Shown here one piece after another: positions 24,801-35,585 of a DNA stretch of 64,000 bases. A model generated the notes under the pieces. The model saw nothing but the letters and a program-made list of their open reading frames with translations. It did not search any database and was not told where the DNA came from. Position 1 is the first letter of the stretch. Each line of letters opens with the position of its first letter. The stretch spans positions 8,454,882 through 8,518,881 of the forward strand of contig CAJINV010000004.1 of assembly GCA_905178155.1 (NCBI GenBank), read 5' to 3'. The position numbers were made by a program, and so were the translations under genes. This DNA comes from Amoebophrya sp. A120. Its lineage: Eukaryota > Sar > Dinophyceae > Syndiniales > Amoebophryaceae.

Positions 24801-27800
24801 CTCTTGCTGGTCATGCAATACAGATTTTTCTAGAGTCCAAAGTTAGCATCACAAGTTCCAATCTTCCAGACCCAGACATTTTTACATTTGATAGTTGACC
24901 TCCTCCGTGGGCAGCTCCGCGTCGCAGCTCTCGGATACCGATATAACAGTGCACAACTCCCCCTCCCCCTCATTTTTATAGCGTGAGCAGCAATGCAAGC
25001 ATCAGCAAGAATGCCGGTTTTGCATGATAAATTTGCACTGGAGTATAGTGCGATTTGGGGTACCAGAACTTGTCATGCAAACAATGCCAAGGGGCAAGCG
25101 GTAGACTGGGTATTTTGCATGACAAATGAATGGGAGGGGGAGTTGTGCACTATCATAACCGAAATACCGCCCACATTGATCGTGTCGGAGACAGTATTAG
25201 CGACGGGCAGATTCGATGTAGAAGTAGTTCCCTGCTGCTGCTGCTGCCCGTAAGACGAGTGCATTCGCCGCAAGGTGAGCGCCGCGTCGGAGACGGACCT
25301 CGTTATGCAAGAAAAAAACTGTGTAAGTGTAAGTCTGTGATGCAGAAACTGCAAAACAGTTGCACTTGTCATGCTGGACATGCATCAGAGGCTCTTTCCG
25401 TACGTGTTTTCACGTACTAGCCGCGCATGACAGGCTCTCTCTGTCATGCAGAGCAAACTTGTGATGCTATTCCTCCAAGAAAGTTACACTAACACAGTTT
25501 TTTCCTTGGATACTCGTGCGACCGCGGTTATTTTGCTCGTTGTTGTCACTCGTACCGGATACCCTGTGGAAAAACGTCCTCACCCCAGAGTTGTCATGCA
25601 AGTGTGCGATGACAGGAACACTTGTAATGCGCAGCTCTATGAGAGGTATTTCCCATCGTGTTTTGAAATTTGTAATGCTGTAAACACGATGAGAAAATGG
25701 ATTTCTCATGCAGCTTCCCTCGGTAACCAGCACTCCACTGCAGAGGCAAACTTGTCATGCGCAACTCCCAAAAATTGGAGATTTGTCTAGCAGATTTCCC
25801 ATCTTGATTATGGGGTTGTGGGGACGTTTTTACTCAGGATACCGGAAGACGATTCTTCATTCAAGTTGATGTAAATCCCATCGGTGTAGTATCCTATGTA
25901 AAAACGTCCCCACCCCATAGTCAAGATGGGGAATCGGCTAGACAAATCCACAGGCTTTGGCTGTTTCGCATGACAAATTTGGACTCGTAGTGTAGTGCTG
26001 TTTGAGCTAGTTCAGCAGCATCACAGATCTAGTATCACATGTTGATTGGAGCATGACAAATTTCGAAACAGCATCAGAAAATGCTTCTCATGGGGCTCCG
26101 CATGAAAGGCATTCTAAGCATGCAGATTTGCATGACAACTATGGTGTGGGGACGTTTTTACACAGGATATGTAGGTCGCGTTCAAACTGTCACCGAAGTC
26201 CGCCGCGGAAAGCAACACCGGATTAATGGACTGCAGTTGAGGATGTTCAACACCAGGTTGCATGGTTTGCTGAGGGTTTTCGCGGCCACCGCTGTTGGAC
26301 GGCTGTTGTTCCCCAGATTGAATTTTGTCGGTTTGGTGTTTTTGCGCCTGCTGTGTAGGAGCATTGGCGTTAACATTGGCTCCCGTTTCGACTGAAGTAG
26401 TACTAGCCGGCTCTTGCAGTAAATTGATGTTAGTACCACCAGCGGTTCCTGCTGTTTGGTCCAGTGAAGCCTGGTGTTGATGGTGCGCCATCTGCGGGAT
26501 GGGCTGCTGGTGAGACCTCGGTAGTTGTACAGAGGGTGGTTTAATATACAGTAACAAATCACGCAAGAAATCAGGGATCTTCGTAGTACCTAATACCAGT
26601 GGAAAACGAAAAGAATATTGCTGGTGTTGAGCAACAGCAAAAGAGAAATTTCTATTACGGCAGCAAATTCGGCTGGTGTGCGCTTCCTGGAAATTGTTGA
26701 AGCATTCCACCCGCCGTGCCTGTGCCCACGCCTGCTGTCATGAAATCAGCAGAATTCATCGCGGTGGGCATGATTCCAGCACCCGTGGGCGTCCCCGCCC
26801 ACATCGCCCCGCCATTCGCCATTGCACCAGCCGTACCGGGGAACGCCAGCAAGTCCTGCGCAGCCGTTGCAGCAGCTGTTCCGGGGACAAAACCAAGCGT
26901 GGCTCCGGGTTGTAAACCGGGATAGAGAAAGGAATTCATGATGTTGTTAAAATTAGACATCAAGTTTAAATTGCTCGCTGCGGCCATCTGGCAAAAATTG
27001 TTCGGGTCCACGAAAGAACCGGCATTTGCTACACCACTGTTCGCGAGTAGTTGCTGCTGCACCGCCGACGTCGTTGGGGCTGGCAGCGTGCTCGGCAGGG
27101 CCGGGAGTTGCATCGCGGGAATGGCTGTAGAAGCCATGCTGCCGAGGAAGTTTTGGTGCGGGTACTGTTGGGGCGTAGCAGCTGCAACGAGCGGCATAGC
27201 AGCTGGGGCGGCGGCTGCCATCGGGTTGTGCATGATATGACCCTGATGTTGTTGCATCATCTGTGCCGGGCCAAGCATGTTGATAGGATTTTGTGCGCCG
27301 TTGTACTGATTCTGCAGGGTCATTGCATTTATTTGCTGGTGATCCATCATCATTCCATTATTTCCACCGTACTGGAAATTTACATTTTGCCCCATTTGCA
27401 TATTATGCTGCTGGGTACTACCCATGGATGTGTTGCCCATGTGCATCTGAAACGCTGCGTGATTTGCATTTGCGTGGTCGCCTGCGTTGTAGTTTTGGTT
27501 CATCTGCTGCACCGTGTTCACACTCTGGTTCGTCGTGCTGGGCAGCATCACGGGAGGCAATTCTGGCTGCTGACTAACCAGGTTGTTGTTCTGCTGCTGG
27601 TGCTGACCTTGCTGCATGCTCTGCGTATTGGTCATGTGCTCCGCGTTTTGCAAATTTTGGTTCAGGTAGTTGTCTCCTGCTGCACCCGGCGCCATAGGAT
27701 TCTGTTCTTGCTGCGTGTTGCTGTTTGCGTTGATCTGCATCTGTTCGCCACTTTGGTGCATCTGATCCATATTATCTTGCTGCTGATCATTCCCAGCAAC

Positions 27801-30800
27801 ATGCTGTAGCGCGGACTGTTGCTGGTTAGCGCCTGGTAGTTGTTGTTCCATCTTGCTACTACTCCCAATCTGCTGCTGATGTCCTCCGGCGCCCGCTTGC
27901 TGGTCGGCCGTAGCGGTTGTTCCAGAAGTATTTACCACCAGGCCATGCTCCGAACAATTGTTCGCACCACTAGCTCCTGCAACGTGTTGACTCAGGCTCT
28001 GCAACTGCGCAGAGGTAACGACAGTCTGCTCCGATGAGGCCTTACTGCTATCCAAAATCCCGGGCTGCGAGTCTGGTTGCATTTGGTTGACGTTTGCGTT
28101 TGGTTGCTCGCTATTATTATTGTTTGTCCCCACGAGGTTGATGTTAATCTGTTGGTTACAAGAACTTTGCGATGAACAATTTTGACCCTGTTCCTGCCCA
28201 GCACCGGTCGTGTTGTCATTTAAGGGATGTTGACCAGCCACCTGTTGGCAAGCAGTAGTCCCCGCCGGAGCAGTAGAAGTGCTATTCAGGGTCGTATTGT
28301 TGTTAGTCCCTGTTGGCTGTTGTTGAAAAAAAACCTGTTCGACGCCTCCATTATTCGCCGCAACACCACCGCCCAGGGAGTTGATGCACCCGCCCATCTC
28401 ATAACCGGTGATCACAGCACCGTTATTGAAGGAAGTAGACATGTTGTAGTTCGGCGCTATGGCATCATTACCTGCACCTCCGCTGTTGTTGTTGTTGAAA
28501 ACCTGCTCGTTGAAGCTGTTTAAATTCTATGAGAGTGCACAGCGCCCCCTTCCCTCTCATTTGTATATGCATGAACAGCAGTAGAAGCGTCGGCAAGAGT
28601 GCAGCTTTTGCATGACAAATTCACACAAGATTGTAAGTGTTGTTTGGCGGGCTGCCGAAACTTGTCATGCAAACACTGCCAAGGGGCAAATAAGAGTGGA
28701 TATGGATTGGGCTTTTTGCATGACAAATGAGGAGGAGGGGTAGTTGTGCACTTTGATAAATTCGCAGCGACGTTCATCAAAATCTGTTGCTGCTGCTGCT
28801 CCCTTGTGCATCGCAAAAGTGTCGCGCTAGATCTAGCCTGACGTCGCAATACAAATTTTTTCAAAACGAAACGTTAACGTGAATATATTAATCTGTCACG
28901 CAGGTCCATTTTCGGGTAGCGGACCACGATTACCATGCACTATCATTGAGTTGTATTGCAACTAGTCTTTTTGAACGAGCGCGACACTCTTGCCTTCCCC
29001 GGCATATTATCAAATGTAAAAATGTCTGGGTCTGGAAGAATTCGAGACCTGTCATGCTGCTTTTCCATGACCCATGAGGTCTGGAATGCAGGACCTAGCA
29101 TGACAGATTCTGCGAGACCTTATTAATGCCTATCCTGCATGAGAAACTACCTCCCGACTTGGTCAAAACTGGACGACTTTTGGTAATCATGCAACACAGA
29201 TTTTTGCATGCTGCAGATTTAGCATGCCAAGTTGCAATCTTCCAGACCCAGACATTTTTACATTTGATACATATGACTGCCCCCAATCGAGCTGATCGGC
29301 AGCGGAGGCTGCCCGGGTTGAAGCTGTATCAAATGTAAAAATGTCTGGGTCTGGAAGATTCTGAGATTTGTGATGCATATTTTGTATGATCCATGATTCA
29401 TGTAATGCATGCCCTAGCATCACAGATTTTTTGAGGGCTTCGCGATGCCTATTCCGCATGACAAATGCCCTCTCCGCGTAGCAAAAATTGCATTCCCTTT
29501 GCTGCTCATGCAATACAGATTTTTTTGGAATCCAAATTCAGCATCACAAGTTGCATTCTTCCAGACCCAGACATTTTTACATTTGATAAGCTGGACCATC
29601 GTGCAACCGGTCGTGTGGTTAGATGCTTGAATCGCTTGATAGGGCTGGGTCGTCGTGCCAGCAGGAGCACTTCCGGGATTATAGGTATTGAACACTTGTT
29701 GTCCAGGGTACAGTTGTTGAGAACTACAGATTTGCATTTGCTGCAAGGAATTGTTCGTGTTGGAGAGCGAATTGGTGTTGTTTGTTGCAGTGTTGAAGGA
29801 TGAATTTGTGGCGTTGTAAAATTGCTGCAACGAGTTATGTGCGGAGGACTGCTGCTGTCCTTGCGGCGTATGGACGAAAGAACCCCCGCCGACATTAGTC
29901 TGCTGCTGCTGCTGCTGAGCAAACAGGTTGTGCATCCCCATAGTTGTACCTCCCCCAGCAGCTCCCACCATATTGTTCACCTGCGCGGCGGCCAAAAACG
30001 GTGCGGGGGGCGGCGGCGGGGGCGGCAGGTTGCGGCGTGTGGAAGGAGATTTTGCGGCCGTCGTCGTGTGGTCTCCTGCTCCTGCCCCGGGAAGGTTTTG
30101 GTTATAGCTATACTGGTACTGCTGGTTACCATTACCATAATTTGACGTGCCGTTATTTGTGCAGGACGCAGATCCGTTATTACTGCTGTAGTAAGGCTTA
30201 CTGGTCGTCGGTCCGGAAAAAGAGCCGTAGGCTCCGGTCGCGCTGCCGCCGCCCATCGGAGAAGTGGCCTGGAGTTGTGACGGAGGGTCGTGTTTTCGAT
30301 CACTTGTCATGCAGGTACGGATTTAGAACTAGAAGGTTACTTTGTCATGCGGATTCACATTTACAAATACAGCATGATCTTTATACCTGGTACCCACCGC
30401 TTTGCTTGTAGGAAGATCGCTGGTACGAAGAAGCTTCCGTGCCCGCTTGTATCCAATGCAAAAGCATCGCACTGCTCGGAGTAATTGCTGCTATGCATTA
30501 CAAATGATCACCATCCCAAGTTGAAGGTAAACCTTTAACAGCATGACGCATTCCATTTGTCGTGCGGAGCTAATTTCTAATGCAACCTGCTTTACTACGA
30601 GCACGACATTTTTGCAGTGCATAGATTGCGACCCGCTGCCATTGTCGTAATTCCCGTGGTAACTATTGCTCTTCCCGTGGCCACCGCTGCTGTGCCCGCT
30701 TCCCTTGCGCGTGTACGATTTTCCGCCCCACGAGCTGCTGCCCTTGCCGCCGTGATAGGAGCCACTGGTGCCTTTGTAGCCTCGGTCTTTGCTGCTGGTG

Positions 30801-31396
30801 CCCTTCTTGCCGTTTGTAGATGCTGCTCCGGTGCTGCTGTAAACTCCGAAGCGGTCGTCAATTTCGCCGGTTTGCGTTTGCCCGTAAATGTACCGGCCGA
30901 GGGTATGGGAGTGGAGAAAAAATGTAGTATCTCCCAAAGTTGTGCTGGATATCATGATATTTGCCATGTATATTTATTTCGAACATGCGGACAGTGTCAT
31001 CCTTCTAGATGCGCGGCATGACGAGGGACGATTATATATGCGGGAAGAATAAAGCTCTTGAACCAACCTGAAGAGTATACGCAAAATTTTTGCTCGCACA
31101 TAATCTGTATCGTAGTAGCGACGGTCGTAGAGGAGGTGGGCGTTTTTCCCGGTGGCCGGATCGTAGTAGGGCTTGAACCTGAATACAATTTTGCTATGCG
31201 CAAGTTCCATAGATGACATAGCTCCTTTTTCATCTAGCGGAAGGGAGGTTTTGTGATGCATGTTTCGGAATAGTCGTTCATAAAAAAATTTTGTCATGCA
31301 GAAAAACCGAGCAAAAAACCTATACCCTTTCCCTCCACCGCCTTGCTGGGCCGGCCCCTTTCCACCGCCGAAGGTGGATGAGTGAGCCTGCGCCAT
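21880..31396 (-). CDS. Gln/Asn-rich protein with C-terminal DEDDy 3'-5' exonuclease domain
   Basis: One model of about 25 exons from ATG at 31396 to TAG at 21880-21882. The N-terminus is Gly-rich (GGGKGPAQQGGGGKG), then basic Ser/Gly-rich, then about 1,000 residues rich in Gln, Asn and Ala (the largest exon is 28527-26652). The exonuclease is assembled from short exons: Exo I IAIDIEGRDL (23.5 kb), then VYLIQICNELSPVYLFDVKA, Exo II KVCKIVFDGRADNDA|LWHLF joined by a GT-AG intron, VYDIQVLFHLKYG, and Exo III EYAASDVRHLL with the Tyr of DEDDy enzymes. This matches EXD/RNase D/Rrp6-type nucleases, which trim RNA or DNA 3' ends. Fourteen ILEs and at least seven GT-AG introns interrupt it. The region could be two genes; no internal stop forces this. 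Confidence 0.65.
22686..22786 (-). other. GT-AG intron holding ILE internal motifs
   Basis: Intron between exonuclease exons: GTATAG... to ...TCACAG, joining DNDA to LWHLF in frame. Inside are two copies of TTTGTCATGCAAAA, the hallmark internal motif of the ILEs, but no TIRs. It looks like an ILE that has decayed into, or been caught inside, a conventional intron. Confidence 0.7.
22879..23157. mobile_element. ILE family B
   Basis: Starts TATTATTTGCAAAAGCGTCC, ends GTTTTTACTCTGAATA. TSD CCCGA. Sits just before the Exo II-coding exon. Confidence 0.9.
23237..23465. mobile_element. ILE family C
   Basis: Starts TATGAGAGTGCAAAACCCCG, ends GTTGTGCACTCTCATA. TSD TGCGG. In the exonuclease gene between the Exo I exon and the next. 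Confidence 0.92.
23528..23779. mobile_element. ILE family A
   Basis: Starts TATCAACTGCAAAAATGTC, ends TATTTGCAGTTCATA. TSD GTAAA. A near copy lies at 48435-48686, where the left flank no longer matches. Confidence 0.92.
24075..24336. mobile_element. ILE family A
   Basis: Starts TATGGAATGTAAATATGTC, ends TTTTTGCAATGCATA. TSD TTCGG. The mosaic copy near 48980 stops exactly at this insertion point. Confidence 0.92.
24632..24893. mobile_element. ILE family A
   Basis: Starts TATCAAATGTAAAAATGTC, ends TTTTTACATTTGATA. TSD GTTGA. A canonical donor (GAG|GTAGCT) lies only about 40 bp to its left. Confidence 0.92.
24942..25157. mobile_element. ILE family C
   Basis: Starts TATAACAGTGCACAACTCCC, ends GTTGTGCACTATCATA. 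TSD ACCGA. Confidence 0.92.
25304..25512. mobile_element. ILE family E
   Basis: Starts TATGCAAGAAAAAAACTGTG, ends CAGTTTTTTCCTTGGATA. TSD CTCGT. Confidence 0.92.
25560..25841. mobile_element. ILE family B
   Basis: Starts TACCCTGTGGAAAAACGTCC, ends GTTTTTACTCAGGATA. TSD CCGGA. Compared with other B copies the middle segments are inverted: the block AAATTGGAGATTTGTCTAGC is near the right end instead of the left. Confidence 0.88.
25890..26169. mobile_element. ILE family B
   Basis: Starts TATCCTATGTAAAAACGTCC, ends GTTTTTACACAGGATA. TSD TGTAG. A 48-bp exon (TDGIYINLNEESSS) separates it from the previous B copy. Confidence 0.92.
28528..28758. mobile_element. ILE family C
   Basis: Starts TATGAGAGTGCACAGCGCCC, ends GTTGTGCACTTTGATA. 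TSD AATTC. Confidence 0.92.
28807..28992. mobile_element. Degenerate ILE, family D
   Basis: Starts TGCATCGCAAAAGTGTCGCG. The right arm GCGCGACACTCTTG is shortened and lacks the usual terminal GATA. Possible TSD CCTTG/CCTTC. Edges uncertain. Confidence 0.6.
29008..29269. mobile_element. ILE family A
   Basis: Starts TATCAAATGTAAAAATGTC, ends TTTTTACATTTGATA. TSD CATAT. Only about 15 bp separates it from the degenerate D element. Confidence 0.92.
29327..29588. mobile_element. ILE family A
   Basis: Starts TATCAAATGTAAAAATGTC, ends TTTTTACATTTGATA. TSD AGCTG. Very similar in its interior to the A copies at 24075 and 24632. Confidence 0.92.
30307..30389 (-). other. Short GT-AG intron with ILE motifs
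   Basis: About 83 bp, GTATAAAG... to ...GCATGACAAG. The acceptor AG is supplied by a GCATGACAAG motif, and a second GCATGACAAAG lies inside. No TIR remains. Confidence 0.6.
30450..30623. mobile_element. ILE family D
   Basis: Starts TATCCAATGCAAAAGCATCG, ends ATTTTTGCAGTGCATA. TSD weak (GCTTG/GATTG), suggesting an older insertion. Confidence 0.8.
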
Positions 31397-32178
31397 TCGT
31401 TTTTCTACCCGCAGACTTAGGCTTCAGGTAGTACGAACAAGCAACCTTGTTGAACGCGAAATTGTTTGAAGACTTTTTGAAGACGTTTATCGCTAGACCG
31501 AGCGACCGACAGGAAACACAAGACCAGAGCTGGACGACTTTCAAGTGCGACCTATTCTAGACCCTCGTCTTGCCGCTTTTTTTATCTACTCAGGGCTATT
31601 AATTGGTTATTGTGCTCCAACATGGAAAGGTTAGGGCAGACAGGAAAAAAAGTCTTTAACGGACGACGAACAAAGACAAACGGGAAGCAAAGAAGAAACA
31701 ACCACAGCGATAGATCTGCCTGCTTGTATGTTTATCGCTCAAAAGATAGATAGTAGTTTTTTAGAATTCATAATGAGCCTGTCAGGACAACAGCACCCGC
31801 ATCCAGGTCGTGGACAATTTCCTCTCGGTGTCTCTCGCATCCTCTGAAATGAATGCAGGGACCACCCGCAGCTAAGCTGCAATGGCTGGCGTGTTCAGAA
31901 CACGAATGTTTTTCTACGACGCGCTGCATATGTTCTTGATTATGGTCGTCAAGAGCCCATGCACAAGGAGTAAGGAATGGCATGTGACACAAGCTCAAGC
32001 CCATTTGTCTTTTACCAAATAGAAGTACAACAGTGGTGTTCGAATTTGTACGGGAAAGTAAGTAATATGATATAAAAAGACCTCGTTCTCCTGCTCGTAT
32101 TGCTTCAAGTATCATCAAAGAACGGCGGCGTTGCTATCGCAACCGCGGGAAGGAATCTCATTCGGATTTGTCACTCTT
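31397..32178. other. Intergenic region
   Basis: Between the start of the exonuclease gene and the stop of the next minus gene. A 116-codon minus frame at 31768-32118 has no recognisable character. No ILE. Confidence 0.5.
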
Positions 32179-34663
32179 TCACTTCATCATACTATTGATG
32201 TCCAGAAATTCCGTCATTTTTGGCTGGTACATATTCGGCGGGGCTCCATCGTTCGGCTTCTGAACACCGCCAGCACTTGTTTCCCCACTTCCCTCACCTA
32301 TCCAAGAAAAAAAGACTGTAGGCGTAACTTTCTTGGAGGATTAGCATGACAAATATCTCTCGTATGAGAGCAAAAACCTGTCATGCTCAGATTGTACGTG
32401 AAAACGCGCTTGAATGGACCCTATAATGCAGGCACAGCATGACAGGCGCAATCGATTTGCATGTTGCGCATCACAAATTTACACTAACAATGTTTTTTTC
32501 TTGGGTATCACCGTCCTTTGTTTCATCACCTGCATGTAGTTGATCCCCTTCTTGCACAACATCCGCACCATTCGACGCTCCTCCTGCGACAGCACTTGTT
32601 TTTCCCGTAGTTTTCCGCTTGTTGCGTCGTTTTTTTGCAGGTGGTCCCGAAGATGCCTTTCCCTCTTCCTCCGGCTCTGTGCCTTCTAATTTTCCGGTGT
32701 TGTCACTGCCTCCCTATCCAAGAAAAAAACTGTGTTAGTGTAAGTCTTTTGGGAAAACAGCATCACAAGTTTGTCTGCCATGACAGGACAAACTTGTTAT
32801 GCGCAGATACAAAGGGAAAAGACATAGGAAACGAACCGGTCATGCATGTCGAGCATGACAAGTGTAACTGTTAGGCATTTTCTGCATCACAGATTTACAC
32901 TTACACAGTTTTTTTCTTGCATACTCCCGAGGGGTGTTGTACTACTACAGCGGGTATCAAATGCAAAAGTGTCTGGGTCTGGAAACTTGTGATGCTGAAA
33001 TGTGGATGATGGAAAACGTTCCGAATGCAATCTAGCATGACAACTTTCCAGAACGCTTTCTCATAGGCAATCCGCATGAGAAACTGCGTTTTTGCATGTA
33101 CAAAAGAGGCTGCGACTTTTGTTGGTTATGCAACACAGATTTTCTAGGTTTGGAAAGCTAGCATTACAAGTTCCAACCATCCAGACCCAGACATTTTTGC
33201 ATTTGATAGCGGGCTTGAGGTTTTTTCCTTCCTCGATCTGCTGCCGCATGAGGTCCATTACGGTTAATTCCTTTTGAATGACCTTCTGGGCGGGCGCTGC
33301 CGCAGAACTGGAGAAAGAGTCCCTGCTTGCAGCGGGAACTGCTACAGGTTGTTCTGGGAGCGAAATTTCGCTTTGCACTTTTTCCAAAGGTTGATCTGCA
33401 GACGGCGCTTGTTGTCCAAGGATGGTATTCGCATCTGGTTGGATGGGTTGTTCTTCCTTGCTGTTTTCCTTGTTTATTTCGCCGGAGGCCTTTGTTCTAC
33501 TTTTCAAAAGCTCTTTATTGCTCCCTTTCTTGGTGGCCTTCGTCTTCCCCGCAGCAGCGGATGTCGTGCTGTCAGATGACTCAACGGTTGAGGAGCTGGT
33601 CGTGGGTTTCATAGCGTGGTCATCGTCTGCTAGTGCACGAGACGAGGGCTGCGTCGTCGCGGATGCTACAGTGGGGCGCGCTGGGAGGGACGGAAGCGGA
33701 CCTGAGACAATGGGTTTTTATCAAAATCCGAATACTGGCCAAAAGTACTTATCGTGCACTTCTGTGCTGCTAAATACCACTCTCAACATCATTGGCGTTA
33801 TGCCGCAAAAAATGAAGCACGTCCAGCGTAACGTAAAGAGTGATTTTATTTTCAGTATCTGTATCACCGTAGATAGGAACCTGCTTCCGCTGCGACTTGA
33901 GCCAATTCGTTGTCCAGTTTCGTTTTTTCCTTCTTGAATTCCAGAAAATCTGACATTTTCGGCTGCATGTTATTCTCCATGCCTTTGGTCGTGTACTTGG
34001 TTCTATGCATAGCAAAAGTGTCGTACTACGTAGAAATCGCAATACAAATTTGATGAATTTCCTCACTATGGAAAAATGGAATTTGTAGTGCAGCTTACCG
34101 TACGCAATTACATCTGTCATGCATGCTTGCGATCATTTCTACGAAAAGTACACGATGCCTTCGCACTGCATAGTTTTCTAAATTCCGCAGCTTCAACCGG
34201 TTCAGCAGGGTGGTGGTGGTGTATGACAATGCACAACTCCCCCTCCCCCTCATTTGTCATGCAAAATGCCTAATTTAGGCCTTGGCTCTTGGCACTGGTT
34301 GCATGACAAGTTCGGGTAGCCCAAATAGCACTACACTCCAGTGCAAATTTGTCATGCAAAACCGGCATTCTTGCTGATGCTTGTGTTGCCGTTCATGATC
34401 TACAAATGAGGGGGAGGGCGAGTTGTGCACTTTCATATGGTGGCGGAGGAAGCTGTTCCTGCGGTCGTTAAAATTGAAGAAGCTGTTGGACTTGCAGTTG
34501 ATGCAACGCGAGCTTCAGCTTCGTCGTTCGTTGTAATTGTATCAACAGTTCCAGCTGCCTGGTCCACCTCAGACACTGGTACCTTGTCGCCGCCTGTCTC
34601 TGGCTCCGCAGGTGGGACGATGGTACCAGCACCTGCAGGTGCGACGCTATCTTGTTCTGGCAT
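32179..34663 (-). CDS. Basic low-complexity protein with two PIP-box-like motifs
   Basis: About 390 aa from exons near 34663-34438, 34221-34173, 34003-33881, 33701-33209, 32954-32924, 32714-32508 and 32298-32179 (TGA at 32179-32181). Five ILEs and one GT-AG intron (GTTCCT...TCTCAG) separate them. The N-terminus is acidic and Ala/Pro-rich. A His run precedes MQPKMSDFLEFKKEK. The middle is Ser/Thr/Lys-rich, a basic patch (PAKKRRNKRK) may be a nuclear signal, and the C-terminus is NMYQPKMTEFLDINSMMK. QPKMSDFL and QPKMTEFL resemble the PCNA-interacting motif Qxx[ILM]xx[FY][FY], with Leu at the last position. A nuclear, replication-linked role is inference. The start is the first Met of the open frame. 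Confidence 0.7.
32299..32507. mobile_element. ILE family E
   Basis: Starts TATCCAAGAAAAAAAGACTG, ends TGTTTTTTTCTTGGGTA. TSD TCACC. Confidence 0.92.
32715..32923. mobile_element. ILE family E
   Basis: Starts TATCCAAGAAAAAAACTGTG, ends CAGTTTTTTTCTTGCATA. TSD CTCCC. Confidence 0.92.
32955..33208. mobile_element. ILE family A
   Basis: Starts TATCAAATGCAAAAGTGTC, ends TTTTTGCATTTGATA. TSD GCGGG. A 31-bp exon separates it from the preceding E copy. Confidence 0.92.
34004..34172. mobile_element. ILE family D
   Basis: Starts TATGCATAGCAAAAGTGTCG, ends TGCCTTCGCACTGCATA. Flanks GGTTC/GTTTT are only a weak TSD. Confidence 0.82.
34222..34437. mobile_element. ILE family C
   Basis: Starts TATGACAATGCACAACTCCC, ends GTTGTGCACTTTCATA. 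TSD TGGTG, within a GGT run that encodes His on the minus strand. Confidence 0.92.
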
Positions 34664-35585
34664 GATGTTGCTTTTACAGATTCTTCTGCTGCTATTTTGG
34701 GGATTTGGTACTTATTCGGAATTCGACGACGAGCACTTGATGATGCACTTCATACTACTTCCGTGTCTAGAGTATAGAAAAGCCACACACATGGAGCTCT
34801 AGTGTTAGCGAACAAGGAGGAATTATCGTGTATTTGTAATGATTGAACCATGGACGGGTAGAAGTCAGCAGTAGCCCCCGAGATGAAATTTGGATTTCAC
34901 TATACACAAAAATTCAACCGCTGTGTACTCGTGTGTCCGTAGTCGGAAAAAAGATCCTTCAGCACCACCAGCTTTTTCCACACCACCAGATCCAGCGCAC
35001 AAGATGTGATCCCAGCATCCACGCATCTGACACGAACAACCCAAACTGCCAAACTCGCGCATGGTGAAATGAATCCACACCAAGGCAGCAGTTCGTTGCC
35101 TCTCATAAACTACCAGCCAGGCGGTCGTGTTTTTCTCTGAAACCAAAAAAAACAAGCAATTATTCCAAATGTGCATTGCATTCTCTACACGACATCGACT
35201 GCATTTGATATTCCTATGGTACCTGTTTTACGCCTACAGCAAAACTTGCTGGTCACATGTGCCTCTTTTCCGTTTCTTTACATTTCGCAAAACAGCAAAA
35301 TTCTGCAGTACTTTGTAATTTACGTGGTTGACTTTTCACAGACAGCGGATCGTATTTTACTAATGTAAAGTGGCTTTTTCAGGAGATTTCTAGTGTACCT
35401 GCAGCACAACGGACTGCACTTCTAAAGGTTTGATTCGAACGAGCGGCCATCACTCGCCGTAAAATCATACTGTAGTACTGTACATTTTGAAATGCAGTTA
35501 CTTTTGCGCCCAATCCTTAGTTGACTTACGCCTAAACCCGGGGTAGTTGATTCCTCGTCCCTACTTCGACTTCCAGCCTACCCTG
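34664..35585. other. Intergenic region
   Basis: No gene, ILE or repeat recognised. Short frames on both strands are unsupported. Confidence 0.5.

Noticed and set aside
26938-27809. Plus-strand frames of 100-252 codons
   Set aside because: Antisense of the Gln/Asn-rich exon; compositionally odd (Leu/His/Val runs from CAG/AAC repeats read backwards).
31768-32118. 116-codon minus frame
   Set aside because: No family resemblance and no matching splice context; left as intergenic.
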